This document shows, one piece after another, positions 34,222 to 42,790 of a stretch of 64,000 nt of DNA. The stretch's first letter is position 1, and each line of letters opens with the position of its first letter. Source of the DNA: a virus; the IMG/VR virus record IMGVR_UViG_3300010885_091183, positions 1-64,000 of that record; one strand, written 5' to 3'. A program made the position numbers and the translations under genes. The notes under the pieces are model-generated. The model worked only from the letters and a program-made list of their open reading frames with translations, was not told the DNA's origin and did not search any database.

Positions 34222-34758
34222 TTAATAACCTACCATTAAGATTCTTTCTGATCCCGGCAAATTGCTTTGGTTGTATACAACATCAAAGCTAAGATCGACA
34301 TCGAATTTATAGGGCAAATAAGTTTCTTCATCCCATACCACACCCGTGTCCCATTTTAGGCTGTAACTCTTCATAATCACACAGACCTCTTCAGAGCCCA
34401 GTAAATCACCGCATTTGATCTTGCAGATAGGAGGTGGACTCCAAGGTGCAGGGCTCCAGTTATCGTCTGTCGATGGATAGACAGCAGACTGGAAGGCTTT
34501 TATGTACTGTAAAAACAATGGAATATCAGTTTGCTTGCATACTACGAAGTGACAAGTCCAACTGATAGTCCTATTGTCCGAGTTTTGATATGTCTTAAAT
34601 GGCATCGAACGACCAATGGAGTTTTCATCTGTATAGTTGGCGTTCTTTTGATCGCCAATGTCGGGCAAAATTGTCATGACAATTTTTCCGTAATTTTGTA
34701 TATAGACATAGCATTTGTCTATGTCTCTAAGTGCTCCTGACTCTAGTGTCGCCTTCAT
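34222..34758 (-). CDS. Baseplate/tube-junction protein (position of P2 gpU)
   Basis: 178 residues, beta-rich. It lies between tape measure and LysM-like genes, where U-like or tube-initiator proteins are encoded. Recognisable pieces are TISWTCHFVVCKQTDIPLFLQYIKAFQSAVYP, then SPPPICKIKCGDLLGSEEVCVIMKSYSLKWD and LPYKFDVDLSF; a 'P-x-C-x-I-K-x-G' strand followed by 'SYSLKWD' is what one expects of tube-like beta-sheet proteins. I infer a baseplate-proximal tail-tube or junction role from location and these strands. The name is uncertain. Confidence 0.65.
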   Translation of the reverse strand: MKATLESGALRDIDKCYVYIQNYGKIVMTILPDIGDQKNANYTDENSIGRSMPFKTYQNSDNRTISWTCHFVVCKQTDIPLFLQYIKAFQSAVYPSTDDNWSPAPWSPPPICKIKCGDLLGSEEVCVIMKSYSLKWDTGVVWDEETYLPYKFDVDLSFDVVYNQSNLPGSERILMVGY

Positions 34759-34770
34759 TCAATCACCCCA

Positions 34771-37700
34771 TTACGCTTTTTGTGGACCCATGTTCAGCGT
34801 TTGCTTGCCGGGGCCGCTGTTTACCATGCCTTGGCTGGATCGAAAGTAATTTGGCGGTTTTCCACCTACTTTTTCGCCAGAAGTGTCGGCGGGACCTGCT
34901 CCTGCTTGACCAACAATCGCTTGATCAGCAGGCTTAAGCGCCTTAAGCATATCCTCAAACAAACCAACAAGCTTCTTCTGCAATTCTGTTTGGGTCTCGC
35001 TTTCTGTAGCAATGTCTGCCAACTCATCGCTTGAAACCTTGCTGGAAGGAAGTTGATTGCCTGCTTTTTGCGCTGCAACCTTCGACTGTATATCTGCCAT
35101 GTTTGCGCCAATCGTTGATGCTGTTGTTTTACTAGTGACCGCAGCATTTCCGGCGCTCTGAACATTGATACCATCGCCATAAATCGCTTGATCTACCAAT
35201 TTTGCCAGCAGTCCAGCTTGCATTTGGGCAGCTTCTGCACTTTGTTGTTCAACTCTTTTATCTATTGCATTATCGCTGGGAGTTCCAACACTTGTTTTCC
35301 CGCCTCCCGAGAACAAGGAACCTATTCCTGAGGTAGCGCCAGCAAGACCCGTCAACATGCCTCCAAGACTTGCCATCGGGAAGAGATTCATGAATCCAAA
35401 GGGCATGGATATGGAACTCAGAGCACTCATAACAAATCCTAACTCGCCCAGAACAACACCCAGCTTGTTGAGAACAACCACCATTCCTTCAAGTCTGCTG
35501 ACTATCTCTGTGACTTCGTCTTCAGCGGGGAAGTATTTGAGGACAGGATTAATTACGCCATCCCTTAACATCATTCCAACACCGTTGAACCAACCTCCAA
35601 ATCTGATTCCAAGAACCATCAAAGATCCGATGGGCGAAAGTTCAAACCAGTTTCCGGCTGTATAGGTGTTCAGCAAATCACCCAAAGTATCAAGAACAGG
35701 AGGTATTTTATTTAAAATAGTGACCATCCCGTCCAATCTAAGAGCCGCATCTTCAATTTCATCTTCTCCGGGGAAGTAATCCATAACTGGATTGACAATT
35801 CCCGTTCTCAACATCATTGCTATGGATGTAAACCATTTAGCGAAAATATCAGTAAATTTGCCTATGGCTGCTATGGGAGAGACAGTAAACCATCCACCAA
35901 CAGCATATTGACCCACAAGACTGCCTAATTTGTCCAAAACCGGAGGCAGAGCGTCCAAAACTTTAACCATGTTGTTAAGTTTTCCCGTCACTATCTTGAG
36001 CTCCTCCTCGGCTGGGAAATTTTCTTTGATTGGCTCGATGATTCCAGTTTTCAAAAGCACGGCTATGGTTCCAAACCAAGCTGATATTTCTACGGTAGCA
36101 TTTCCTATTTGTTTAATAGGAGATTCTGAAAACCACCCACCGGTAGTCAAGGGGACCAACTTCTTAGACAAGATATCAAGCATTCTGACAACTTGAGAAA
36201 TAAGGCTTGTGGCATTTCTAATGATGCCACTATATTTCTTCACTTCTGCTGGATTTACCACACCCTCAAGCTTGTCTGCAAATACCTTGACTTCTTTGAT
36301 AAAATCAATCAGAGGTTCTTCCATAGTTTTTAGAGCTTCTGTTCCATCTGCCAAAGTTGGTGTCAAAGTAAGACATGCAGGCCAATGGGCACCTAATTTA
36401 GAAGGCGCAAGAGCAGCAACAGCATCTTTGGTTTTCATTATGCCTTCAGCTATTTCACCAGTTGCTTTGAATATTTGGGCAACCTGTCTTCCTGCTGCTA
36501 TTATCTTGGGTGCGCTACTCCCAGTTTGACTGAGTAGATTCGTGTGGAAATCTATCATCGAAATGACAAAATCAATCAGAGGTTGTTTGATAGTTTCAAG
36601 AGCCTTGACACCATCTTCCATAGTTGGCGCAAAAGTAAGCATTTTAGGCCAACAGGAACCTAAATAAGAAGGCGCAAGAGCAGCAACAGCATCTTTAGTC
36701 TTTACCATATTTTGCGCTACATCGCCCATAGCTCCTAAAATAGCGGCAACTTGTTTGCCAGCAGCTATGGCTTTGGGCGCACTCACAAAACGAGTCAAAA
36801 GCCAATGGAAGTTCATCATTTCGATTGCAAAAAGAACTAGTGGCCATTTGATTTCTTCAAGAACTTTTGTGCCTTTAATCAAAGGTCGCCTAATGCCAAA
36901 AAAATAATCCCAATATGAAACGGACTCGTATAGAGCTTTAACTTTGTCTTTGGCATCCATGATATTTTGCGCAACATCACCCGCTGCTTTCAGAATTCCT
37001 GCAACAGTTTCTGCTTTCTTGCTTAAAGCTTTAGGACTGCCAAGCAGCATCATCTGGTCTGCAATTCCAATTACTGATCTGACGAAAGCAGTTAATGCAA
37101 CTGACAAAAGGGCGAGAACTACAGCAGCCACAAACATAGCAACTATTAAATAAGGCACATAAAGAAGCATCCCGGCAAGTAATGCAGAAGAAGCAGAAGC
37201 TCCAATTATAGCCAGAGCGATTTTGCCAGAGGATGTCAACAGACTACCAAGCGCTTCTGATGTTTCTGCTGCCTTCTTAGGATTTGTACCTTTGATAATT
37301 GCAGAAGCCATATAGTTAATTGCTGCCGCCAGAACTCCGACCGCAAGCGACAATAAAATCAATACTCCTGCGCCTACAAACATTGGCCAAATCAAAGCCA
37401 TTAATGCGCCTGCATTTGCACCCAAATATGAAATGCCATAAGATGCGCCTATAACAGCTAATGCAATCATACCAGCAGAAACCAAAAGAGTTGCCAAATC
37501 TTCTGCTGCTTTAGCAGTTTTAGCTGAATCGAGCCCAGTAAGTGCTAAGAATAATTTTGTAATTCCAATTACAGCAGCAGCCAACAACAAGACTGGCGCT
37601 CCCAAAGCAAAGAGCACAAAGGCTCCCTTTAACATTTTCTTGATAATGTCGCTCAATTCTTTGTACAAAGTCGAAAGATATTTTAGTCCATATGTAGCAG

Positions 37701-40700
37701 CAAGTATTCCAGCAGCTATTATGCCAGTAGCCAAAAGAAGAGCGCCAACATCATAAGCAACTTTGGTGGCTGTAGCTGCATCAAGCCCAAATGCTCCCAA
37801 AAGAAGCTGGCAAAATTTAGTGACTGCAACTGCTACACCTAAAATAATCGGCCCCAAAATTAGCAAGGCATATGCGCCTAATCCAACAGCAGCTAAACTA
37901 GCACCAAAACTTGCGTATATTTCCGCTCCTAAAGTTGACAATAATTGCAGACCACGATATCCGGCATAAACACCTAAGGCGATTACGCCAGTTGCAAGTA
38001 GAAGTGCAGCCACGCCTGTTGCCACTTCAGCAGCCTTTTGCGGGCTTATTCCGAATGCTCCCATGAGTAAATCTGCAAATTTGACTACTGCTATTGCTAC
38101 TGTCAAAATTACTGCGCCAAGCACTATAAGGGCTAAAGCTCCTTTAGCAATTTCCATTGCTATTTTCTTTTTATTGTTAAGTATTTTTTGCCATGTGGCA
38201 TTTGCGGACAATTCTTCATAAGCTTCTACGAATTCTTTTACTGCAATTGCAATTCCGGCAGTTACACCGGCTATGACCACTACTCCCCCGGCAATTTCGA
38301 TGCCCATACTCATGTCGATGCCAAGAGTCTTAATCAAGTAGCCTGCAAAAGCTACCAATCCAGCACCCAACAAAAGTAGGGCAGGACCCATTATCATCAA
38401 AACCTTAGCTGCCTCTATGATTTTTGCTTTGTCTTCTTTGTAAGATTTAACAAAATCTTGCATCTCTTCAGACATCAAGACTTTGCCCGCTGCATAAGCA
38501 GCAGCGGCGATAGCTGCCGTTACTCCGACAATCACAATTAACGACTCGGCAGTCTCTGCAATTTTTGCAGCATCAAGATTCAAGGCCGCAAGCAACTTGT
38601 TGGCAAGCCACATCAGCGCAATACCCAACAAAAGTGCTCCAGCAGCAAACATGAGAATAGCAGGAGCGGCCTTTTTCATCTCTGCTCCCATATTTTCCAT
38701 CACGCTGGGTTCTAAACAACCTGCTTCTGCTGTTGGAGGACAATCTACTTTTCCTCCCTTGCTTTCTTTAGCAGCAGCTTTGGCTCCCTTTGTCTCCGCT
38801 CTCTGAATTATGTCTTCTCTTTTTCCTCTTTTAATTTCTTTATTTTGCTCTTTTAACTGCTTTTCGTTGAGTTTGGCATCCGTTTTGACATTGGTTTTTT
38901 GTTCTCTCTGGAGGGCTACTCGAGCAGCAGAATCAGCACTAGTTCCTCCAGCACCGGGTGGGGTGCCCGCTGCCGCTGCTTTTCTGGGTCTGCAAATGCA
39001 TTCTGATATTTTTTGAAGGAAGAGACTTGATTGCGACATAGTGTTTGAAATAGAATTAAGCTCTTTCAGAGACTCTTCCAGAATTTTTACATATCTTCCT
39101 CCCTTTCCCTCTGTCGTAGCCTTGGTGACCGCTTCTGCTGACTTAGGTGCTGTTTCCTTAGGCGCTGTTGCTGCTGCCGCTGCTGCCGCTGCTGCTGCTG
39201 CCTCCGTTGGAGAAGACGCTCCACCTTCAGGAGTAGCATTCTTCTTGCCACCTATTCCAAAATACTTTTTGATATTACTTACGAAGCTTTCTTGCTTGCC
39301 TCCGTATAAATCTTGCCCACCCTTTATTAACTTACCGAGCGTGTCATAAGCATTTTTTCCAGTCACTCCAAGACCTATAACTGCCGCTCCGATACCAGAA
39401 AGAACACCTCCTATCATGATTATTTTGCCCAAGAAACTATTGAACAGTTTAGAGATAACATTTTGAGACATATTTCTCAAAGTGTCATTAATCTCAGTCA
39501 GCTTCTGATTTGTTTCTGTGACAGGATCAAGTTGTGCTTTTTGCGCTGTTGCCAACTGTTGTTCACCCTTTGTGATCTTGGCAGTCAATTCACGCAGAGC
39601 AGTCGGGTCTTTGATGGCTTTTTCAATTTCGTCGCTGCTGATCTTGATCTCTTCCTTGCCAGCTTTCTTGAGACCTTCATTAACGCTTTCCAAAGATCCC
39701 TTGATCGCATCTCTAGCAACTTGGGTTTCGCTTGTCCAAGAAGTGCCCAAGGCTTGCATGTCTTTTTCAAAGTCTTTTTTGCGATCTCCAAATTTAGACA
39801 GGGCTTGACCCATGTCCTTAGCACCCTTGGCAGCTTCATCTAACGCAGTCAAAACCTCTAATTGCTTGGATGTTTTCAACTGGCGTTGCTGCTCCATCAA
39901 TACCTTTTTTTCTTCAGTTGTTGCATTTTGTTGCAGTTTTTTATTGATGTCTTCCAGTCTGTCTCCCAGACCCTTACCGCTTTCCTTCATACTTTCAAGA
40001 GTTGATCTAAATTGTCCAAGCTCCATACCATAAACAGCTTTGATTCTAAGATTTAAATCTCTTTTTGCTGTGTCTGAAAGATTGTCGATTTCTTCAACAC
40101 CATTGACTCCAAAATCTTTAAGGATTTTCTCCATACCCTTGGCCAAGTCTTTGATGCCTTCCTTTGATCTTGTTATTGTGCCATTCATAGCATCTTCAAC
40201 TCTGCCTACTTTGCTGGCAGCTTGAAGAATCAATGTTCTTGTTTCGTTCGAGGCATCAAGGATAAGATTATTCGATGAAACCAAACCTTTCATCAAATTA
40301 TTGACCTCTGATTCAACTCCAAGTTTTTTGGCATTTGCCGAAATTTCGATGACATTCTTGGCAGAAGCTGCCGTCAACTGTGATGCGTTTCTTAAATCAC
40401 GAATTAACTCTTTACTGCTGTCGATAGCCCCTCTAAGAGCTTCGCCTGTTAAGCCTGTAGCTTTGGCTACATCTCTCATGCCACGACCCATGTCGGCTAT
40501 CTGTCCAGAATTCATGCGACCAGACATCGCCAAATCTTGGAATGTGTCTTGCAAAGAACCTGCTTCCATCCCCAACTGTTTTTCGGTATTCAGTTGCGCT
40601 GTGGTGAGATTGCCTGCCTGCTTAAGGTCTTTGACACCGCTTCGCAGAGCTTGCTGATAAGATTTTTGGAATTCAGTTCTGTTGACACCAGTCTGTGCTA

Positions 40701-41457
40701 CAGACTTGCCAATATCCTCGAATGCTCTTTGAAGTCCACGAGCTTCCTTGGTAGCACCTGCTGTCTCGTATGCTGTGGCACGAATTTCCTGAGTGAACTT
40801 CATTTCTTGTTCAACTATTCCACCAAACAAAGTCTCTGTGGTCTTGAGTCCAAGACTTTGCTCAAAGGAACCCAACATACTTTGAATTTCGCTAAACTGA
40901 TCACGAAGCTGGCGTGCAGCACTAATATTTTGTTTCAGAGCTAAGGTTTCATCTGCAAGAGCTTTTTTATAGTAGGTTTCACTTTCTAATTTTGCCAAGA
41001 ATGCTTTTTCGTCTAAATGGCTGAGTTCAGTATGTCTTGTGCGTATATTTTGGGTCGCTGTGGCCAAATACTGCCTATCAAACTTTAATTTGTTCTTTTG
41101 TAAAGATGACTCGAGTGCATTCATGAATTTGTAATTGTCACTAACATCATCCAAGTAATCATCTGATCCGAGAGAGTCAGCATTGTCAGCAACTGGTTTT
41201 GTTTTCTTATTTGCGGCCCTTTTACCATCTACGCTTGATTTTGCGCCCAAGACATCTTTTAGATGTTTGGTTTGATCTTCCATTTCCTTTTTAAAATCTT
41301 TGGTAAATTTCTCTAGAACTTGAGCTAATTCTCCTAAACTTCCAGAACTGCCTCCACCCATAGGCGTGGGAGTGCTACACTTCGTATTTAACAAGTCTTT
41401 TAATTGACCTATTGTCAAATTTAGTGCGTCTATGCTACGACCTACATTGTCTGCCAT
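34771..41457 (-). CDS. Tape measure protein (2,228 residues)
   Basis: The largest gene of the window. The N-terminal 750 residues are helical coiled coil with Gln/Lys/Glu-rich heptads (YKKALADETLALKQNIS, MNSGQIADMGRGMRDVAKATG), typical of TMP. A Pro/Ala linker with an uninterrupted run of 11 Ala follows near residue 755. Then come three successive families of tandem repeats (separate entries) with many hydrophobic helices (e.g. LLLATGVIALGVYAG) and a low-complexity C-terminus with NMGPQKA. TMP sets tail length and is ejected with the DNA. At about 0.15 nm per residue the tail could be some 300 nm long; this is a rule of thumb. Confidence 0.95.
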   Translation of the reverse strand: MADNVGRSIDALNLTIGQLKDLLNTKCSTPTPMGGGSSGSLGELAQVLEKFTKDFKKEMEDQTKHLKDVLGAKSSVDGKRAANKKTKPVADNADSLGSDDYLDDVSDNYKFMNALESSLQKNKLKFDRQYLATATQNIRTRHTELSHLDEKAFLAKLESETYYKKALADETLALKQNISAARQLRDQFSEIQSMLGSFEQSLGLKTTETLFGGIVEQEMKFTQEIRATAYETAGATKEARGLQRAFEDIGKSVAQTGVNRTEFQKSYQQALRSGVKDLKQAGNLTTAQLNTEKQLGMEAGSLQDTFQDLAMSGRMNSGQIADMGRGMRDVAKATGLTGEALRGAIDSSKELIRDLRNASQLTAASAKNVIEISANAKKLGVESEVNNLMKGLVSSNNLILDASNETRTLILQAASKVGRVEDAMNGTITRSKEGIKDLAKGMEKILKDFGVNGVEEIDNLSDTAKRDLNLRIKAVYGMELGQFRSTLESMKESGKGLGDRLEDINKKLQQNATTEEKKVLMEQQRQLKTSKQLEVLTALDEAAKGAKDMGQALSKFGDRKKDFEKDMQALGTSWTSETQVARDAIKGSLESVNEGLKKAGKEEIKISSDEIEKAIKDPTALRELTAKITKGEQQLATAQKAQLDPVTETNQKLTEINDTLRNMSQNVISKLFNSFLGKIIMIGGVLSGIGAAVIGLGVTGKNAYDTLGKLIKGGQDLYGGKQESFVSNIKKYFGIGGKKNATPEGGASSPTEAAAAAAAAAAATAPKETAPKSAEAVTKATTEGKGGRYVKILEESLKELNSISNTMSQSSLFLQKISECICRPRKAAAAGTPPGAGGTSADSAARVALQREQKTNVKTDAKLNEKQLKEQNKEIKRGKREDIIQRAETKGAKAAAKESKGGKVDCPPTAEAGCLEPSVMENMGAEMKKAAPAILMFAAGALLLGIALMWLANKLLAALNLDAAKIAETAESLIVIVGVTAAIAAAAYAAGKVLMSEEMQDFVKSYKEDKAKIIEAAKVLMIMGPALLLLGAGLVAFAGYLIKTLGIDMSMGIEIAGGVVVIAGVTAGIAIAVKEFVEAYEELSANATWQKILNNKKKIAMEIAKGALALIVLGAVILTVAIAVVKFADLLMGAFGISPQKAAEVATGVAALLLATGVIALGVYAGYRGLQLLSTLGAEIYASFGASLAAVGLGAYALLILGPIILGVAVAVTKFCQLLLGAFGLDAATATKVAYDVGALLLATGIIAAGILAATYGLKYLSTLYKELSDIIKKMLKGAFVLFALGAPVLLLAAAVIGITKLFLALTGLDSAKTAKAAEDLATLLVSAGMIALAVIGASYGISYLGANAGALMALIWPMFVGAGVLILLSLAVGVLAAAINYMASAIIKGTNPKKAAETSEALGSLLTSSGKIALAIIGASASSALLAGMLLYVPYLIVAMFVAAVVLALLSVALTAFVRSVIGIADQMMLLGSPKALSKKAETVAGILKAAGDVAQNIMDAKDKVKALYESVSYWDYFFGIRRPLIKGTKVLEEIKWPLVLFAIEMMNFHWLLTRFVSAPKAIAAGKQVAAILGAMGDVAQNMVKTKDAVAALAPSYLGSCWPKMLTFAPTMEDGVKALETIKQPLIDFVISMIDFHTNLLSQTGSSAPKIIAAGRQVAQIFKATGEIAEGIMKTKDAVAALAPSKLGAHWPACLTLTPTLADGTEALKTMEEPLIDFIKEVKVFADKLEGVVNPAEVKKYSGIIRNATSLISQVVRMLDILSKKLVPLTTGGWFSESPIKQIGNATVEISAWFGTIAVLLKTGIIEPIKENFPAEEELKIVTGKLNNMVKVLDALPPVLDKLGSLVGQYAVGGWFTVSPIAAIGKFTDIFAKWFTSIAMMLRTGIVNPVMDYFPGEDEIEDAALRLDGMVTILNKIPPVLDTLGDLLNTYTAGNWFELSPIGSLMVLGIRFGGWFNGVGMMLRDGVINPVLKYFPAEDEVTEIVSRLEGMVVVLNKLGVVLGELGFVMSALSSISMPFGFMNLFPMASLGGMLTGLAGATSGIGSLFSGGGKTSVGTPSDNAIDKRVEQQSAEAAQMQAGLLAKLVDQAIYGDGINVQSAGNAAVTSKTTASTIGANMADIQSKVAAQKAGNQLPSSKVSSDELADIATESETQTELQKKLVGLFEDMLKALKPADQAIVGQAGAGPADTSGEKVGGKPPNYFRSSQGMVNSGPGKQTLNMGPQKA
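35430..36175 (-). repeat. Tape measure repeat family 3 (three copies of about 86 residues)
   Basis: Three consecutive units, each with 'GGWF-x-x-SPI', 'W-F-x-x-I/V-x-x-x-L-R/K-x-G-I/V', 'P-x-x-x-x-FP-x-E/D-x-E' and a final 'L-x-x-MV-x-(V/I)-L-x-x-(I/L)-P-P-V-L-x-x-L-G' segment. Residues roughly 1760-2010 of the protein. Confidence 0.85.
36280..36975 (-). repeat. Tape measure repeat family 2 (three copies of about 90 residues)
   Basis: Units start 'A-A-G-x-Q/K-V-A-x-I-(L/F)-x-A-x-G-(D/E)-(V/I)-A' followed by 'M-x-(K/A)-(T/K)-K-D-x-V-x-A-L' and end 'G-x-x-(A/V)-L-(E/K)-x-(I/M)-x-x-P-L-(I/V)-x-F'. Two of them share KTKDAVAALAPS and nearly the same DNA (36400-36450 and 36670-36720). Residues about 1495-1730. 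Confidence 0.85.
37270..38560 (-). repeat. Tape measure repeat family 1 (about five hydrophobic units of 100-115 residues)
   Basis: Each unit has 'F-x-x-L-L-x-x-x-x-G-(L/I)-D/S-x-x-x-(A/T)-x-x-A-x-x-(V/L)-(A/G)-x-L-L-(L/V)-x-x-G-x-I-A' followed by a basic/polar helix (e.g. YGLKYLSTLYKEL) and a hydrophobic helix pair. It suggests a series of membrane-active or glycine-packed helices. Residues about 965-1400. Confidence 0.8.
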
Positions 41458-41526
41458 GATATCCTATGATTTCGACTTATTTTTATATGAGAAATTAGTT
41501 GACATATTTAGGACTCCTATCGACAA

Positions 41527-42042
41527 TTATGTTGTTGGTGGAGCCTGTCCAAATGTCATTTCGCCTGTGGGTGCTGCTGGTTGGTTAACCATGCGACGAA
41601 TTTGCTCTCGCACAGACTTGCGAATCGCTTCTATCTCGTTGGGGTCAAATGACCGAGATACGGCGAGAGCATTCACTATAAACGCACAATCCAGCTTCTT
41701 CAGACGCTCGATTCCGTTGCGTTTATACTGACGGAAAGATGAAACTATATAGTTGTTGCCTTTTATATATTGATAGGTAAAAATTGGGCTGTCACACACG
41801 CTTCTCCCCGGTGAAGGAAAAGCAAGTTTTTTAATCACAGGAAAAGTTAAATAGTGTAAATTAATCCCACGAATATACTGTGGCCAAATGTCTGTGATTA
41901 AAACCATCGGAGCAGGATCGTGTCCCGGTTTATGAAAAAGATAATTGAATGTAACTAAACTTCCACGATTGATCGCAGAACTCGTACTCGTGGTATTGAG
42001 AAGACCGCCGGGAATCACAGCATCGACAAATGGTACTGCCAT
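41527..42042 (-). CDS. Virion protein upstream of the tape measure (171 residues)
   Basis: The protein has a beta-rich core of the kind seen in myovirus virion proteins of unknown function: SLVTFNYLFHKPGHDPAPMVLITDIWPQYIRGINLHYLTFPVI, i.e. a strand, 'P-x-x-x-x-(L/V)-I-x-D-x-x-P', then 'G-(L/I)-N-(L)-H-Y-L'. This is followed by a basic segment (SFRQYKRNGIERLKKLDCAFI) and a helical tail. The spacing matches a pattern I recall in T4-like phages. Its gene is just upstream of the tape measure, where tube or assembly genes are common. Exact role unknown. Confidence 0.6.
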   Translation of the reverse strand: MAVPFVDAVIPGGLLNTTSTSSAINRGSLVTFNYLFHKPGHDPAPMVLITDIWPQYIRGINLHYLTFPVIKKLAFPSPGRSVCDSPIFTYQYIKGNNYIVSSFRQYKRNGIERLKKLDCAFIVNALAVSRSFDPNEIEAIRKSVREQIRRMVNQPAAPTGEMTFGQAPPTT

Positions 42043-42066
42043 ACCTTATCTACAGGACCATAAAAC

Positions 42067-42096
42067 AAAAAAGCCCCGTCGAAACGGGACTTTTTT
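42067..42096. terminator. Bidirectional rho-independent terminator
   Basis: AAAAAAG-C-CCCGT / ACGGG-A-CTTTTTT with loop CGAA and one mismatch. A-tract on one side and T-tract on the other make it work on both strands. It lies between the 171-residue virion gene (starting 42042) and the YqaE-like gene (stop 42119), both minus strand, so it mainly ends the transcript of the YqaE-like operon. Confidence 0.88.
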
Positions 42097-42118
42097 ATGT
42101 TTGTTGCAACCGGCCTTA

Positions 42119-42304
42119 TTACTTTTTCAGAATAACATAAAGTGCGTGAATAATACCCGGCAACCATCCAAACAAAGTCAATAAAATGTTGATAACGAAC
42201 TGTGCGTCCAAACCTCTCTTGAGAAAAACTCCAAGTGGAGGCAAAAAGATAGCCAAAATAACAGCCAAAAGCTCTGAATCACTCTTCTGTTGCTCTTCGC
42301 TCAT
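42119..42304 (-). CDS. Pmp3/YqaE family (UPF0057) small membrane protein
   Basis: 61 residues with two transmembrane helices. The signature of the family is clear: LAVILAIFLPPLGVFLKRG (first helix with the P-P-L-G-V motif), then FVINILLTLFGWLPGIIHALYVIL (second helix, G-W-x-P-G-I-I-H-A-x-Y). Cellular homologues are small plasma-membrane proteins linked to membrane potential and salt or stress tolerance. A phage copy is unusual. SD AGGAGG precedes the start. Seven bases downstream of the 158-residue gene in the same direction and followed by a terminator, so it is the last gene of the operon with the 44113 and 42789 proteins. Confidence 0.9.
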   Translation of the reverse strand: MSEEQQKSDSELLAVILAIFLPPLGVFLKRGLDAQFVINILLTLFGWLPGIIHALYVILKK

Positions 42305-42312
42305 GGTCCTCC

Positions 42313-42789
42313 TTACAACCTATTTAGTACCGTACTGCTGTAATCGCTGCCGCCAGTCTTAACAATCAGACCAACTCCATCTCCGGTCTTCGATCTCATT
42401 TCCTCTTCAGCTTCCTCGCTCTTGCTAAAAAACTTCTTCAATTCAGAGACCATGCTCTCAACAACCTTTTTCCCAGCCTCTTCCTCGTCCATGTCCTCTC
42501 CCATGTAGTCATTGAACATGTCTTCGATATTCAAGGAATAAGATTTGCCATAAGGCTCGGTTTTTTCCATTTTTTGAACACGATAGGCAACTTGATCTCC
42601 AATCGTGTAAACACGGATTCCTTCAAAGCTAAGCTTTTTTGAAGGGCTCCTCACGAAAAGATAAGGATCATCATCTTCAAGATGGGAGTAAACATGGAAG
42701 TTGCCTTTACGCAAAGCCTTCTCGACCAATTTCAATTGTCGTTTGGTCTCACGCTGTTTGCGGTCTACGAATTCTAAAAATTGTCGCAT
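42313..42789 (-). CDS. Unknown protein with aromatic N-terminal segment
   Basis: 158 residues. It starts MRQFLEFVDRKQRE, an amphipathic aromatic segment similar to the candidate capsid-targeting sequences but with no (I/L)-x-E close by. The middle is a small alpha/beta domain (FEGIRVYTIGDQVAYRVQKM) and the C-terminal third is very acidic (DMDEEEAGKK, SEEAEEEMR). SD GAGGAATT. Coupled to the 440-residue gene upstream by only one spacer base. Function unknown; a head-associated protein is an inference. Confidence 0.65.
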   Translation of the reverse strand: MRQFLEFVDRKQRETKRQLKLVEKALRKGNFHVYSHLEDDDPYLFVRSPSKKLSFEGIRVYTIGDQVAYRVQKMEKTEPYGKSYSLNIEDMFNDYMGEDMDEEEAGKKVVESMVSELKKFFSKSEEAEEEMRSKTGDGVGLIVKTGGSDYSSTVLNRL

Positions 42790-42790
42790 A

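Noticed and set aside
41464-41505. A 13-residue reading frame with an AGGAG ribosome site just ahead of the tape measure gene
   Set aside because: It could be a leader peptide, but its ATG coincides with a CCTAAATA element that more likely serves as promoter for the tape measure, and 13 codons carry no coding evidence.
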